Program-made: the position numbers and the translations under genes
Notes under the pieces: generated by a model
The model's database searches: none
What the model was told of the DNA's origin: nothing
The model's input: the letters and a program-made list of their open reading frames with translations, nothing else
Part shown: positions 34,355 through 42,228 of the stretch, one piece after another
How positions within the stretch are numbered: the stretch's first letter is position 1
How the letters are laid out: each line of letters begins with the position of its first letter
NCBI GenBank assembly: GCA_964461835.1
Contig: CAYWVO010000028.1
Coordinates: 1 to 42,228 of the forward strand
Reading direction: 5' to 3'
Length of the DNA stretch: 42,228 nucleotides
Source: CAYWVO01 sp964461835
GTDB lineage: Bacteria > Zixibacteria > MSB-5A5 > WJJR01 > JAJRUJ01

Positions 34355-35356
34355 TTACTCGTTGCGTACTTCCCAGACTGAATCGACGAAGTGCTTTTCC
34401 GAGTCGTAGAGATGGGCACGCACGGTAAAGCCGGTTCGTTCGGCAAGGTCTTCAATATCTTTCTCCCGGTATTTATGGGAATCTTCGGTATGAATTAACT
34501 CCCCACGCCTAAAATGAAACGTCCGATCCAATGCGCCAATACGGACTTTCTGATCCTCGAGACTGATTAAGTAACTGCGAACGACCCGATCTGTGGCGCT
34601 GTATCTTCCCTCGTAGCGAAATTTGGTTACGTCGAATTCCCCGTCCAGTTCGCGGTTAATACGTTTTAGCATATTCACGTTAAATGCCGCGGTAACTTCT
34701 TGCGCATCGTTATAAGCGGCGTGGATCAACTCCGGTTCTTTGATCAGGTCAAAACCGATAATCGCCAGGTCACCGCCATTCAAATCCTGTTGCAGGTTGC
34801 GCAGGAACGCTTCAGCCTGCCCGGGAAAGAAATTGCCGATGCTTGACCCAAGAAACAACACGAGATTCTTTTCCCGGTAATTTTCCTTCAGCCAATGCAA
34901 GTCGGTTACGTAGTTCGCCACCACGCAATCAACCGGCAGTTGCGGGAAACGGGATTGGTAATCTTCGTCGAGGTGGTCTAGTGCCACCGGGGAAATATCG
35001 ACTGCCACATAACGGAAATTGAGTTTGCGGCTCAAGAAATACTCAATCAGCGTCCTGGTCTTGCTGCCGCCCCCAGGACCGAACTCAATCAGGTTAACCG
35101 GGTTACCCTCCAACAGATTACCGATCTCTTCTCGGTTACTCTCCAGGGCATCGATCTCACAGCGGCTTAGATAGTATTCCGGGAGTTTCGTTATCTTTTT
35201 GAATATTCGACTGCCTTCGGCATCATAGTGATACGCCGCCGGAATGTTTTTCTGGTTGGCGGATAATCCCAATTCAATATCCCGGGCAAATATTTCTACG
35301 TCATTGAGTGTTGTAGTATCCTCGTCCACCTGTACAGAATTATTAACTCGTGCCAT
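34355..35356 (-). CDS. eanA: L-histidine N-alpha-trimethyltransferase (EgtD/EanA-like)
   Basis: Uses three SAM to turn histidine into hercynine, the ergothioneine precursor. The 333 residues match the EgtD family: YHYDAEGSRIFKKITKLPEYY (42-62), the SAM loop EFGPGGGSKT (91-100), VAVDIS and FLGSSIGNF. The histidine-contacting residues recalled for mycobacterial EgtD (Asn166, Tyr206, Glu282, Ser284) correspond to N175, Y215, E291 and S293, each with offset 9. No EgtB-type sulfoxide synthase is nearby; the multi-rhodanese gene next door offers the anaerobic sulfur step instead, hence the name EanA. The ATG lies 3 bp after the importer stop, and its ribosome site AAGGAGG is within the importer's last codons, so translation is coupled. 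Confidence 0.88.
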   Translation of the reverse strand: MARVNNSVQVDEDTTTLNDVEIFARDIELGLSANQKNIPAAYHYDAEGSRIFKKITKLPEYYLSRCEIDALESNREEIGNLLEGNPVNLIEFGPGGGSKTRTLIEYFLSRKLNFRYVAVDISPVALDHLDEDYQSRFPQLPVDCVVANYVTDLHWLKENYREKNLVLFLGSSIGNFFPGQAEAFLRNLQQDLNGGDLAIIGFDLIKEPELIHAAYNDAQEVTAAFNVNMLKRINRELDGEFDVTKFRYEGRYSATDRVVRSYLISLEDQKVRIGALDRTFHFRRGELIHTEDSHKYREKDIEDLAERTGFTVRAHLYDSEKHFVDSVWEVRNE

Positions 35357-35359
35357 GGG

Positions 35360-36895
35360 TTACCTCCTTAAGAAGGATTTTCCTGCCACGTTGTTTAGAA
35401 GATAGCCGGCGGCACTGTCCACCGATAGCCCGTCAAGGTCAACAAGCTTGTTCGCGTGCCGCATGACTGAATCTTCAATACTGCCGATCAACGGATTCAG
35501 TTGCTGAACCAAATCGTCCCGTTGTGCGGCCGCTGGCGATAACAGCAAAACTGCATCATAGGGAGGCAGCGCCTGCCGGGGATCTTTAAGGACCACGAGA
35601 TCGTACGCGGCAATACGCCCGTCAGTCGAATAGGCCGAAATAACGTCCACGTCTCCCTGGGCGACAGCGCTGTACATCAGCACCGGGTCCATCGTGCGCT
35701 GTTGCCGGAAATCAAGGTCATACGTCGATTGCAGCGCCTGCCATTCCGGCCGTGAGAAGAATTCATAATCGCTGCCGATCACCAACTCCGGCGCCAGCGG
35801 GGTCAAATCAGCAATCGTACCCAGCTGGTGGGCTGCCGCAACCTCCTGCCTGACCGCCAGTCCATACGTATTTTCAAATCCCAGTGGACCCAGGCAAACG
35901 ACACCATGTTCGCGCTGCAACCAGGTGGTCATCTGGGTAAGCACCACCTCTCGCGCCGGTATCTTGGTGCGCTCCATGACATTGGTCCAGACTGTGCCCG
36001 TGTAATCAACGTAGCAATCCACCGCCCCTTTGATCAACGCTTCAAACAACACCATTGATCCCATCCCGCTGCGGGTATCCGTGCGGATACCGGCCTGATT
36101 CAGGCGGTCTGAAACAGCGTGCGCCAGGATATACTGTTCCGTGAAAGGCTTGGAACCAATGACCACGTCCGGACCAGTATCTCGTGAGTCGGCTGCCCGA
36201 AGCACCAACGGGGAAAGCCCACCGCCAATAAGCATCAATAGCGAAACAATGGCGACACTTCCCAATGCCCGGTTACGTCGGGAGACCGCCACTTCCAAAA
36301 GCCTGATCAGTTGATCCAAAATAATGGCTAATGCCGCCGCTGCGATACAGCCAACGAGAATCGCAGTCACGTTCTGGGTTTGCAGCCCGGAGAAAACAAA
36401 ATTCCCCAGGCTGGTCGCCCCCACCGGCGTGGCCAACGTGGCGGTACCGACGACCCACACGGTTGCGGTGCGAATGCCTGCCACCAGCACCGGCAGCGCC
36501 AGCGGTATTTCCACCTGGTGCAATATCTGCATATCACTCATGCCAAGGCCGCGGGCAGCTTCAACCACAGAGGAATCAACATTTAAGATCCCTGTGACTG
36601 TATTACGCAGTATAGGGAGAAAGCTATAGACGATTAATGCGATCAGTGCCGGTAGCATGCCAATCCTTCCCAACAGGGGCACCATTAAGGCCAAAAGGGC
36701 AATACCGGGTATAGTCTGGAAAATGCTGGCGACGGCCAGTGTGGGCCATTGCAGTGGTCTAATGCACGTAACCAGCAACCCCAGCGGGATACAAATGACA
36801 ATCCCCGCGCTTAAGGCGATCAGGGTCAAGAGCAAATGACTGCCGAGATACTCCGGTAACAATCTCAATTGTTCTGCGATTGCCTGGCTGATCAT
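35360..36895 (-). CDS. ABC permease fused to substrate-binding domain (EgtU/OpuC-like)
   Basis: Residues 1-210 form the inner-membrane permease with about six helices and the EAA loop EAARGLGMSDMQILHQVEIPLALP. Residues ~240-511 form an OpuAC-type binding domain facing the periplasm (VIGSKPFTEQYIL, GSMVLFEALIKGAVDCYVDYTGT, VDVISAYSTDGRIAAYDL). This one-chain permease/binding-protein design, with ~510 residues, is that of the ergothioneine importer EgtU of Streptococcus pneumoniae and Helicobacter pylori and of some osmolyte (glycine betaine/choline) importers. Coupling to a hercynine-making enzyme favours ergothioneine or hercynine as substrate, which is inference. The start ATG overlaps the ATPase stop by 4 bp. 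Confidence 0.85.
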   Translation of the reverse strand: MISQAIAEQLRLLPEYLGSHLLLTLIALSAGIVICIPLGLLVTCIRPLQWPTLAVASIFQTIPGIALLALMVPLLGRIGMLPALIALIVYSFLPILRNTVTGILNVDSSVVEAARGLGMSDMQILHQVEIPLALPVLVAGIRTATVWVVGTATLATPVGATSLGNFVFSGLQTQNVTAILVGCIAAAALAIILDQLIRLLEVAVSRRNRALGSVAIVSLLMLIGGGLSPLVLRAADSRDTGPDVVIGSKPFTEQYILAHAVSDRLNQAGIRTDTRSGMGSMVLFEALIKGAVDCYVDYTGTVWTNVMERTKIPAREVVLTQMTTWLQREHGVVCLGPLGFENTYGLAVRQEVAAAHQLGTIADLTPLAPELVIGSDYEFFSRPEWQALQSTYDLDFRQQRTMDPVLMYSAVAQGDVDVISAYSTDGRIAAYDLVVLKDPRQALPPYDAVLLLSPAAAQRDDLVQQLNPLIGSIEDSVMRHANKLVDLDGLSVDSAAGYLLNNVAGKSFLRR

Positions 36896-37668
36896 GCCTC
36901 CTTCCGCAGCCCGGGAATTTCGGTTATCTGTCTGGCCTGGCGTTGCGGCATTGATAACAACTCTTCAGCGTAGGAATCCCCCGGATTCGATAAGAGTTCC
37001 GCCGGGGTACCCATAGCAACAATCGATCCGGATCGCATAACTGCGATTGTGTCCGCCAGAATCAACGCTTCCGCCATATCATGGGTGACCAATATCACGG
37101 TCAATGCCAAATTCTGCTGAATTTTTTTAAACTTTTCCACGACGCCGCTCCGGGTAACGGGATCGAGTGCGCCAAACGGTTCGTCCATCAGCATCGTCTT
37201 CGATCCCGCTGCCAAGGCACGAGCCAGTCCTACGCGCTGTTGCTGGCCACCGGAGAGTTCCTCCGGGCGGCGCATGCGGTACTGCGCCGCATCAAGTCCA
37301 ACTAAATTGAGCAATTCTTCTACCCGCGCGTTTGTGCGTGCAGCCGGCCAGCCCAGCAAACCGGGCACCACACCGATATTTTCCCCCACCGACAAGTGCG
37401 GAAATAAGCCGATTTCCTGGAAGACATATCCGATCGACCGCCGTAAGGCGACCGGGGCAAGATCCATAATGTTTTTTCCGCCGACCGTGATCGTACCGGA
37501 AGTCAACTCGACCAAGCGATTGATCATTTTCAACGTCGACGTCTTCCCACAGCCGGATTCACCGACGAGAGCCATGATCCGCCCCGGCGCGACCTCGAAC
37601 GTGACATTGCGGACGGCCCACGTATGGCCGTCATCATAGGATTTTGAAACATCCTGAACAGAAATCAT
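36892..37668 (-). CDS. ABC transporter ATPase (EgtV/OpuC-like)
   Basis: The 258-residue ATP-binding subunit has Walker A GESGCGKTST, the Q-loop in GYVFQEIGLFPH, the signature ELSGGQQQRVGLARAL, Walker B LMDEPFGALDP and the switch His in LVTHDMAEAL. It belongs to the ProV/OpuA osmolyte-type group but lacks the long C-terminal CBS pair. It is the first gene of a leftward operon and overlaps the permease gene by 4 bp (ATGA). It powers the adjacent permease/binding fusion. The 231 bp upstream contain a G+C-rich hairpin at 37819-37854 and no clear promoter. Confidence 0.93.
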   Translation of the reverse strand: MISVQDVSKSYDDGHTWAVRNVTFEVAPGRIMALVGESGCGKTSTLKMINRLVELTSGTITVGGKNIMDLAPVALRRSIGYVFQEIGLFPHLSVGENIGVVPGLLGWPAARTNARVEELLNLVGLDAAQYRMRRPEELSGGQQQRVGLARALAAGSKTMLMDEPFGALDPVTRSGVVEKFKKIQQNLALTVILVTHDMAEALILADTIAVMRSGSIVAMGTPAELLSNPGDSYAEELLSMPQRQARQITEIPGLRKEA

Positions 37669-37818
37669 CTTGATGATTCTACGTTAATTCCGCACGGATA
37701 CAAGAGTATTCCTGAGAATTAATCGCGACAGAGTTTCGATCTAGTGGGACATTATAGCCGCCCGGCTGTCACACGGCTCATCGTCAATCGCGACCGCCAA
37801 CGCACGATAATCTCCAAC

Positions 37819-37854
37819 CCCTAACCAAGCTCCGCCGAGGCGGAGAAGTTAGGG
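37819..37854. repeat. Two-tier G+C-rich inverted repeat
   Basis: CTCCGCC (37830-37836) and GGCGGAG (37839-37845) form the inner stem. CCCTAAC (37819-37825) and GTTAGGG (37848-37854) form the outer one. There is no T run on either strand. It looks like a REP-type dispersed palindrome more than a terminator. Confidence 0.55.
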
Positions 37855-37899
37855 ATCGCCACCCGCATTCTTCAGCAGACTCAGTGGAGGAGATTACCG

Positions 37900-38422
37900 C
37901 TATGGTGGGGGAACCTTGCTGATTTGCTTGTCGATCCACGCCAGATCTCTGCTTTCCACAATGCCCACAAATTGCCGCAAGGCTTCACCGGAGGGGTTAA
38001 ACAGGATCGTTGTCGGCAGCGCTCCGCTGAGCGCCAAGCGTGTGGCGAGGCTATCCTGCGTGCCGGTGTACACCACATTGGGATAGGGGATCGCGTGTTT
38101 TGTCTGGAATGTATGGACTTTTGCGGAGTGCCGTGGTATCGTCGACCGTGAAATAATCAGTCGAAAGTCCAACCAGCGTGAAGGGGCGGTCGGCCATGGA
38201 TTGTGCGAAGGCGACGAGTTCGGGTGTCTCCGCGACACAGGGGCGACACCAGGTCGCCCAGACATTGAGCAGTATCCATTGATTTTCTTGAGCGGCGAAG
38301 ATCGAATCGACTACCGAGAAATCACCGGCAAGCACCGGTCCGGTGGGCGGCGGGACCGCCGTCTGCTGGCAGCCAAGCAGGAATCCAAAAGCTGCCAGTA
38401 GGATCAAAACAACCCACCCCAC
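37900..38422 (-). pseudogene. TlpA-like thioredoxin lipoprotein, frameshifted
   Basis: The N-terminal frame encodes a lipoprotein signal (LLGC, lipid Cys18) and the redox loop WATWCRPC (C59, C62). It derails after TVDDTTALRK. The remainder, VHTFQTKHAIPYPNVVYTGTQ to the end SKVPPP, continues in another frame to 37900. Removing one A from the AAAA run (TTTT on the + strand, 38119-38122) restores one frame, reading LRKVHTFQ. The full protein would be about 173 residues, normal for TlpA/ResA. So this is either a genuine single-base frameshift, programmed slippage, or a sequencing error in a homopolymer. The start is a GTG at 38422, 30 bp after the next redox gene. Confidence 0.8.
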
Positions 38423-38451
38423 CCTATCATCTGTCGTTGAAGGCTGCTCAC

Positions 38452-39147
38452 CTACATGCCTTTCTTTTCTTTCGTGGCCGCGGGGGACGGCTTACCGGAT
38501 TTCAAGACCGCATCTTTCCATTTAATCGAACAGCCAAAGGCGGTCGTCTCCGGTTCGGCAACCTCTTTGCCGTTGGTCACCGCAACCAGTGCATTGTGCA
38601 GATCGCGCGATTTGACTTCCTCCGGCTTGGCGGAATCATCGATCCGCCCACGATACACGAGGGTGTCATGCGCATCGAACAGGAAAATATGCGGGGTCAC
38701 CATCGGGCCGTATTCCAGGGCAATTGCTTGCGATCCATCATAGAGATAAGGGAAGTTGAACTTTTTCTCCTTGGCCCGGACTTTCATCTTCTCGAATGAG
38801 TCATCAGGGAAGGCCGCCGGATCATTGCTGGAGATGGCCACCACGCCAATTCCCTTTTCTGTCCACTTGCTTGTCAGGGCAATGATTCGATCCTCGTAAG
38901 CCTTGGCATAGGGGCAATGATTGCAGGTAAAAATGACCAGTGTTCCCTTCTCACCCGCCACATCGTTGTACGAATACTTCTTGTCATCGGTGCCTTTCAG
39001 AATGAAGCCTGGCGCTTCGGCGCCGATCGCCAGCTCTTCGACGCCCGGTGGCAGTTTCTTCTTTTTCTTGGTCTGGGCCAGGCTATCCGTTACTGAGACG
39101 AGGCCGACGACCACCGCGACGATCGTCAGGATATGGATGGTGCGCAT
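38452..39147 (-). CDS. Periplasmic thioredoxin-like/redoxin protein
   Basis: The 231-aa protein has a signal peptide (residues 1-24, cut near SLAQ) and an AhpC/TSA-redoxin fold. FTCNHCPYAKAYEDR holds the redox pair C75/C78; AISSNDP and GPMVTPHIFLFD are family marks. A Lys-rich linker (TKKKKK) follows the signal. It probably reduces or oxidises periplasmic thiols. The TlpA-like gene follows 29 bp downstream on the same strand, so the two likely form an operon. The 120 bp to the divergent methyltransferase gene should hold its promoter. Confidence 0.9.
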   Translation of the reverse strand: MRTIHILTIVAVVVGLVSVTDSLAQTKKKKKLPPGVEELAIGAEAPGFILKGTDDKKYSYNDVAGEKGTLVIFTCNHCPYAKAYEDRIIALTSKWTEKGIGVVAISSNDPAAFPDDSFEKMKVRAKEKKFNFPYLYDGSQAIALEYGPMVTPHIFLFDAHDTLVYRGRIDDSAKPEEVKSRDLHNALVAVTNGKEVAEPETTAFGCSIKWKDAVLKSGKPSPAATKEKKGM

Positions 39148-39267
39148 GGTGTACTTTCATCCTGTGTGTTTTTCTTGTGCTCCACCGGCCCCTATATCCA
39201 GGTATCAAGCGCGGCAGACTTTTCAAGTAATACACATTTTATCCACTTTTGGTGGCAGATTTATCGA

Positions 39268-39999
39268 ATGTTTAATCCGGCAAATGATCCGATCCATAAA
39301 AAAAAGTTTGTCCCCCAGGTCATTCCGCAGTTCCATAGGCCCATGCGACTCCCCTCGGAAGCAAACCGCGTCCGCGTTTTCACCCGCCCGTTCGCGATCC
39401 GGGGATACTTCAGGACAAATTCGGTGCGGCGATTACATCTTGGCTCCGGCCCGAATGTGGTGCCCGGCTGGTTAAATGCGGATAAGTTCAATTCCCACGC
39501 GGATATCTATCTCGATGTCTACCATCGCTTTCCCTTCCCGAACGGCTGTTTCGAGGCGATTTACGCCGAACATCTCTTCGAACACATCAAAATCGAAAAA
39601 GTCCGCCACTTCCTTTCCGAGACCTTGCGGGTGCTCAAGCCCAAGGGGGTCCTGCGGCTCAGTGTGCCGGACCTGGAACTATTCGCCCACAAATATGTCG
39701 AACGAGACCATGAATTTTTCGCCCCTTACCTGGAAAAATATGAGAACCGCCGAGCGGAGGGTCGGTCGAAATACTGGATTGTGCGGACCTACGGAGCGGT
39801 GTTCATGTCTCTGGCCAACCAGCGCTTTTTTCATCACCGCTGGATGTACGATTTCGAGACAATCGAGGCCTGTGCCCGTGCGGTAGGATATGCCCAAGTC
39901 ATTAAGCAGCAGTACGGAAAAAGCACGCGGCAGGATACAGCAGCCATGGATAAGGAGGAGCGGCAGCACGAGAGTGTCTACATAGACCTGGTCAAATGA
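39268..39999 (+). CDS. SAM-dependent methyltransferase (COG4627-like)
   Basis: The class I methyltransferase has the SAM loop LHLGSGPNVVPGW, then LDVYHRFPFPNGCFEAIYAEHLFEHI and LRVLKPKGVLRLSVPDLE. This is the type 11 family common around polysaccharide genes. The frame is open from 39133, but the ATG at 39268 avoids overlap with the divergent redoxin gene and is preferred (243 aa), though its ribosome site is weak. The substrate is unknown. A small GGCAG/CTGCC hairpin (40004-40016) follows the stop codon. Confidence 0.85.
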   Translation: MFNPANDPIHKKKFVPQVIPQFHRPMRLPSEANRVRVFTRPFAIRGYFRTNSVRRLHLGSGPNVVPGWLNADKFNSHADIYLDVYHRFPFPNGCFEAIYAEHLFEHIKIEKVRHFLSETLRVLKPKGVLRLSVPDLELFAHKYVERDHEFFAPYLEKYENRRAEGRSKYWIVRTYGAVFMSLANQRFFHHRWMYDFETIEACARAVGYAQVIKQQYGKSTRQDTAAMDKEERQHESVYIDLVK

Positions 40000-40722
40000 C
40001 GGGGGCAGGCACTGCCGGGAACATTAGCTGGCTTTACCATCCTCTAATCTGTTTATTCTTTGACAGCAATGGGTTATCTACTTTCTGCACCTCGTTGAAG
40101 TAGGCATTGTTACTCATTCTGAAAAACATAACTGACTTGACAGGAGCGGCTTAAGAGAACATAGTCTATAAGACGAAGACCAATTGTGGCTTACGTCAGT
40201 CATGTTCCGGCGACGGCTGTGCCGCATAAATACCCCGAGTGGTCGGGTCACGGGGAAAGAGGTAGGGGGTGCATTAGGGCAATTTACAACATCGCCTTGC
40301 GCGATCGTACTGCAAACACTTACTTGTTGTCTTTTGTGGTCTTGGCGCCGGGGGCGGATAATTAATTTGAAGATAGCAAAGGGCAGGGGACAACCCGAAT
40401 CAGAATGATTTGATCCATTGCCGCACAAAGTTCTCAGTCAGGAAGCCGGCGCTGGAGTGATTGTTGTTACTCCCAGCGCGGCGGGGGAAGTCGTCGATTG
40501 TACTCTCCCGGCCAGGAACCTTCAGGTATTGCTTAATACTCCACCATACGCGTCCCACGGTGGTGGAATACAGCAGCACAGCAAACGGGTCTACGAGGCA
40601 CTGGCTGAGAAACTCACCGTTTCCAATGAAGTGCGGAATGTACTTTTTTCCGCCGGTGTCCTCATTGAATGGGTTGGTGATCAATATCGATCGCTGGTGG
40701 TGACACTGGATTAGGACACGGC
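40000..40722. other. 723-bp region without a clear gene
   Basis: Several mutually overlapping frames occupy 40400-40714 on both strands: 98 codons rightward from a TTG at 40418, 94 codons leftward from 40684, and an 80-codon rightward frame. None has a convincing start or a family I recognise. The rightward frame ends 8 bp before the next gene and the leftward one has protein-like composition, so a decayed gene is possible. The part 40000-40400 shows nothing beyond a short hairpin after the methyltransferase. Confidence 0.5.
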
Positions 40723-41886
40723 ATGTCTGCTAAACCGTTTGATTCGGAAATCTTGCCGTCATCCGTACGATCGGCGCACCCGTCGGCTAAAACTCCCACC
40801 CGCTTCCGGGTCGAATCACTAATCAAGGTCCTTATACTCGCCATCGCGCTGGGTATTCTCGGCGATATGGTGTATGTGTGGATCACGACCGATGACAGCC
40901 TGCTTTCACATCTTGGGCAGATTTCCTGGGGGTACCTGCTGCTGGCGATTGTGATGGCAACCATCCCGCATGCCACGAACTCACTTCGGATCAAATTATG
41001 GTCTCGGGTTTTCCACCGAACGTTGACGACACATCGGGCACTCAAAGCAGCAATTTTCGATTCCCTGGGAGCGGCGGTGACGCCCACGGCAATTGGTGGC
41101 GGGTACGCCAAACTACTCTACTTGGTTCGGAGCGGCCTGACCCCTGGACAGGCAACTCTGACCATGGTGCTCGGCAGCGTGGAAGATTCGATCTTTCTGG
41201 CAGTTGCCCTCCCGGTAACCATCCTGGCGTCATCCAGTTGGAATAATCCGCATATTGCCGCCGCCGGGGAGAATGTCGCTGCAAAACTGCCGCTTATCCT
41301 TGGTCTCATTATTGTGTTGGCACTGGCGTATTTTATCTATACCCGTGTCCGCGGGAACTCTCCCCGCACGTCCCCAGAAACGGCGACGAAACCATGCACG
41401 ACCTGGACTGGGCGCATCGTAGCCCGGATTCGCTCGTTCAAACGTGATTTTCTGACCGCCATTCGCTTTGCCCTCCGCAACGGCCGGTGGACGATGGCGG
41501 CCTGTCTCAGTTTATCGGCGGCTGGCTGGATCTGCCGGTACGCCTCCATCAATGCCTTGATCCTGGCCTTTGGGCTTCCCATCGATCCCCTGTTGTTTCC
41601 CCTGCTCCATTGGGCGATTTTCACTACGACGAATTTTATCATTACCCCCGGGGGGATGGGCGGTGCTGAACTGGTGTTCGCCAGTATCTTTGGCGGCCTG
41701 GTACCGGTAGCATTGCTCCCCACACTCGTGTTGACCTGGCGGTTGGTGACGTTTTATCTGGTTCAGCTGGTTGGTGCAGGGTACCTGGTAGCAGAAGAAA
41801 TTGGCCTGGTTCGCCCAAGGCAACCGGCAGCAACGGCCAATGTGGCCAAGACCTCTGTCGAACAGATAAAATCGATGGCATCCTGA
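40723..41886 (+). CDS. Flippase-like membrane protein (LPG-synthase TM / UPF0104 family)
   Basis: The 387-residue integral membrane protein has a short cytosolic N-terminus and about eight helices from residue ~33 on. Family marks are the N-terminal helix (LIKVLILAIALGIL), SLGAAVTPTAIGGGYAKLLYLVRSGL (105-130) and the late FTTTNFIITPGGMGGAELVFASIFGG segment. The family includes the transmembrane part of lysylphosphatidylglycerol synthase and archaeal AglD-type dolichol-linked sugar enzymes; most bacterial members are putative lipid flippases without a known substrate. There is no C-terminal lysyltransferase domain. Confidence 0.88.
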   Translation: MSAKPFDSEILPSSVRSAHPSAKTPTRFRVESLIKVLILAIALGILGDMVYVWITTDDSLLSHLGQISWGYLLLAIVMATIPHATNSLRIKLWSRVFHRTLTTHRALKAAIFDSLGAAVTPTAIGGGYAKLLYLVRSGLTPGQATLTMVLGSVEDSIFLAVALPVTILASSSWNNPHIAAAGENVAAKLPLILGLIIVLALAYFIYTRVRGNSPRTSPETATKPCTTWTGRIVARIRSFKRDFLTAIRFALRNGRWTMAACLSLSAAGWICRYASINALILAFGLPIDPLLFPLLHWAIFTTTNFIITPGGMGGAELVFASIFGGLVPVALLPTLVLTWRLVTFYLVQLVGAGYLVAEEIGLVRPRQPAATANVAKTSVEQIKSMAS

Positions 41887-42228
41887 GCACTCTGCACTTG
41901 TCGGGAAACCCCTTTCGAACGAGCCTCCAGTTCAATTGAAACCGAAAATGCCCGCGTATTACCAACCCCGGCCATATTGACTTTGACCGTCAGAACGGTT
42001 ATCGTGAGCCAGCAAGAATCTGGGAAATAATGGGTTCGACTGATACGCACACATACGTTGGAGGGCGCACCACGTCCCTCCCCCCACCCGGTCGAAGATA
42101 TCACGCACGAAGTCCTGCAAACATTTAAAGATGACGGCAACCCATTGCTTTATATTCAACAATTAGAGTGGTCGTCAGATTAATTTACCGATTGCGGTGG
42201 TGTGGCTGGTGCGTTGGGGATTGTGGGG
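41887..42228. other. Terminal intergenic stretch
   Basis: I see no supported gene, tRNA or terminator in the last 342 bp. The leftward frames crossing it are shadows of low-complexity stretches. Confidence 0.5.

Noticed and set aside
34355..37668. Plain osmoprotectant (glycine betaine) operon
   Set aside because: Not fully excluded, but coupling to a histidine methyltransferase with the EgtD residue set makes ergothioneine or hercynine more likely.
1..42228. CRISPR array, rRNA or complete insertion sequence
   Set aside because: No regularly spaced repeats, rRNA-like stretches or transposase genes were seen on either strand.

Overview
This 42 kb window looks like chromosomal DNA from a Gram-negative bacterium of moderate G+C. 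It encodes tripartite RND efflux parts, lipoproteins, a membrane-anchored periplasmic cytochrome c and periplasmic thioredoxin-like proteins. Gene content (B12-dependent MetH, PolX, NAD+-dependent LigA, DUF5335, DUF2267, COG4627-type methyltransferase) would suit an uncultured lineage, perhaps near the FCB group, but the sequence alone does not settle the taxon. There is no prophage, CRISPR array or complete insertion sequence.

Layout. (1) 1-2180: the 3' part of a tRNA-Asp gene, then a small accessory module. The module holds an autoregulated-looking winged-helix/nucleotidyltransferase gene, a one-TM small protein, a DUF6933-like protein and a GIY-YIG nuclease gene. It is punctuated by two further copies of the tRNA-Asp 3' end and three copies of a ~20-bp repeat. 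(2) 2365-9830: catalase, a membrane-anchored cytochrome c, and the methionine-cycle genes metH and metF. (3) 10132-15220: a heavy-metal RND efflux operon (Cys-rich small protein, CusB-like adaptor, CusA/CzcA-like pump). A DUF1287 protein and a convergent dienelactone hydrolase follow. (4) 17144-20525: a second, HAE-type RND adaptor/pump pair in which both genes carry internal deletions with frameshifts. (5) 20692-24001: a KefB-like antiporter and a leftward cluster (phosphoribosyltransferase, DUF5335, small membrane protein). (6) 24442-32792: a long rightward stress and DNA-repair run. It contains a SHOCT protein, Fpg/Nei glycosylase, holin-family membrane protein, RaiA-cold-shock fusion, 45-aa membrane peptide, PolX, LigA, DUF72, aldo-keto reductase and DUF2267, and ends in a 17-bp-stem hairpin. 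(7) 33006-37668: a three-rhodanese sulfurtransferase convergent with an EgtD-like histidine methyltransferase. The methyltransferase is translationally coupled to an EgtUV/OpuC-like ABC importer. (8) 37900-42228: two periplasmic redox proteins (one frameshifted), a SAM methyltransferase, a 720-bp region without a clear gene, and a flippase-like membrane protein.

The most exciting part is region 7. The methyltransferase keeps the four histidine-binding residues of EgtD at a constant offset. The sulfurtransferase keeps the catalytic residues recalled for the anaerobic ergothioneine synthase EanB at a constant offset of 30. Together they look like a complete anaerobic ergothioneine pathway (EanA + EanB) beside a dedicated importer. 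Catalase, thiol-redox proteins, metal efflux and repair genes elsewhere give the window a general oxidative and metal-stress flavour.
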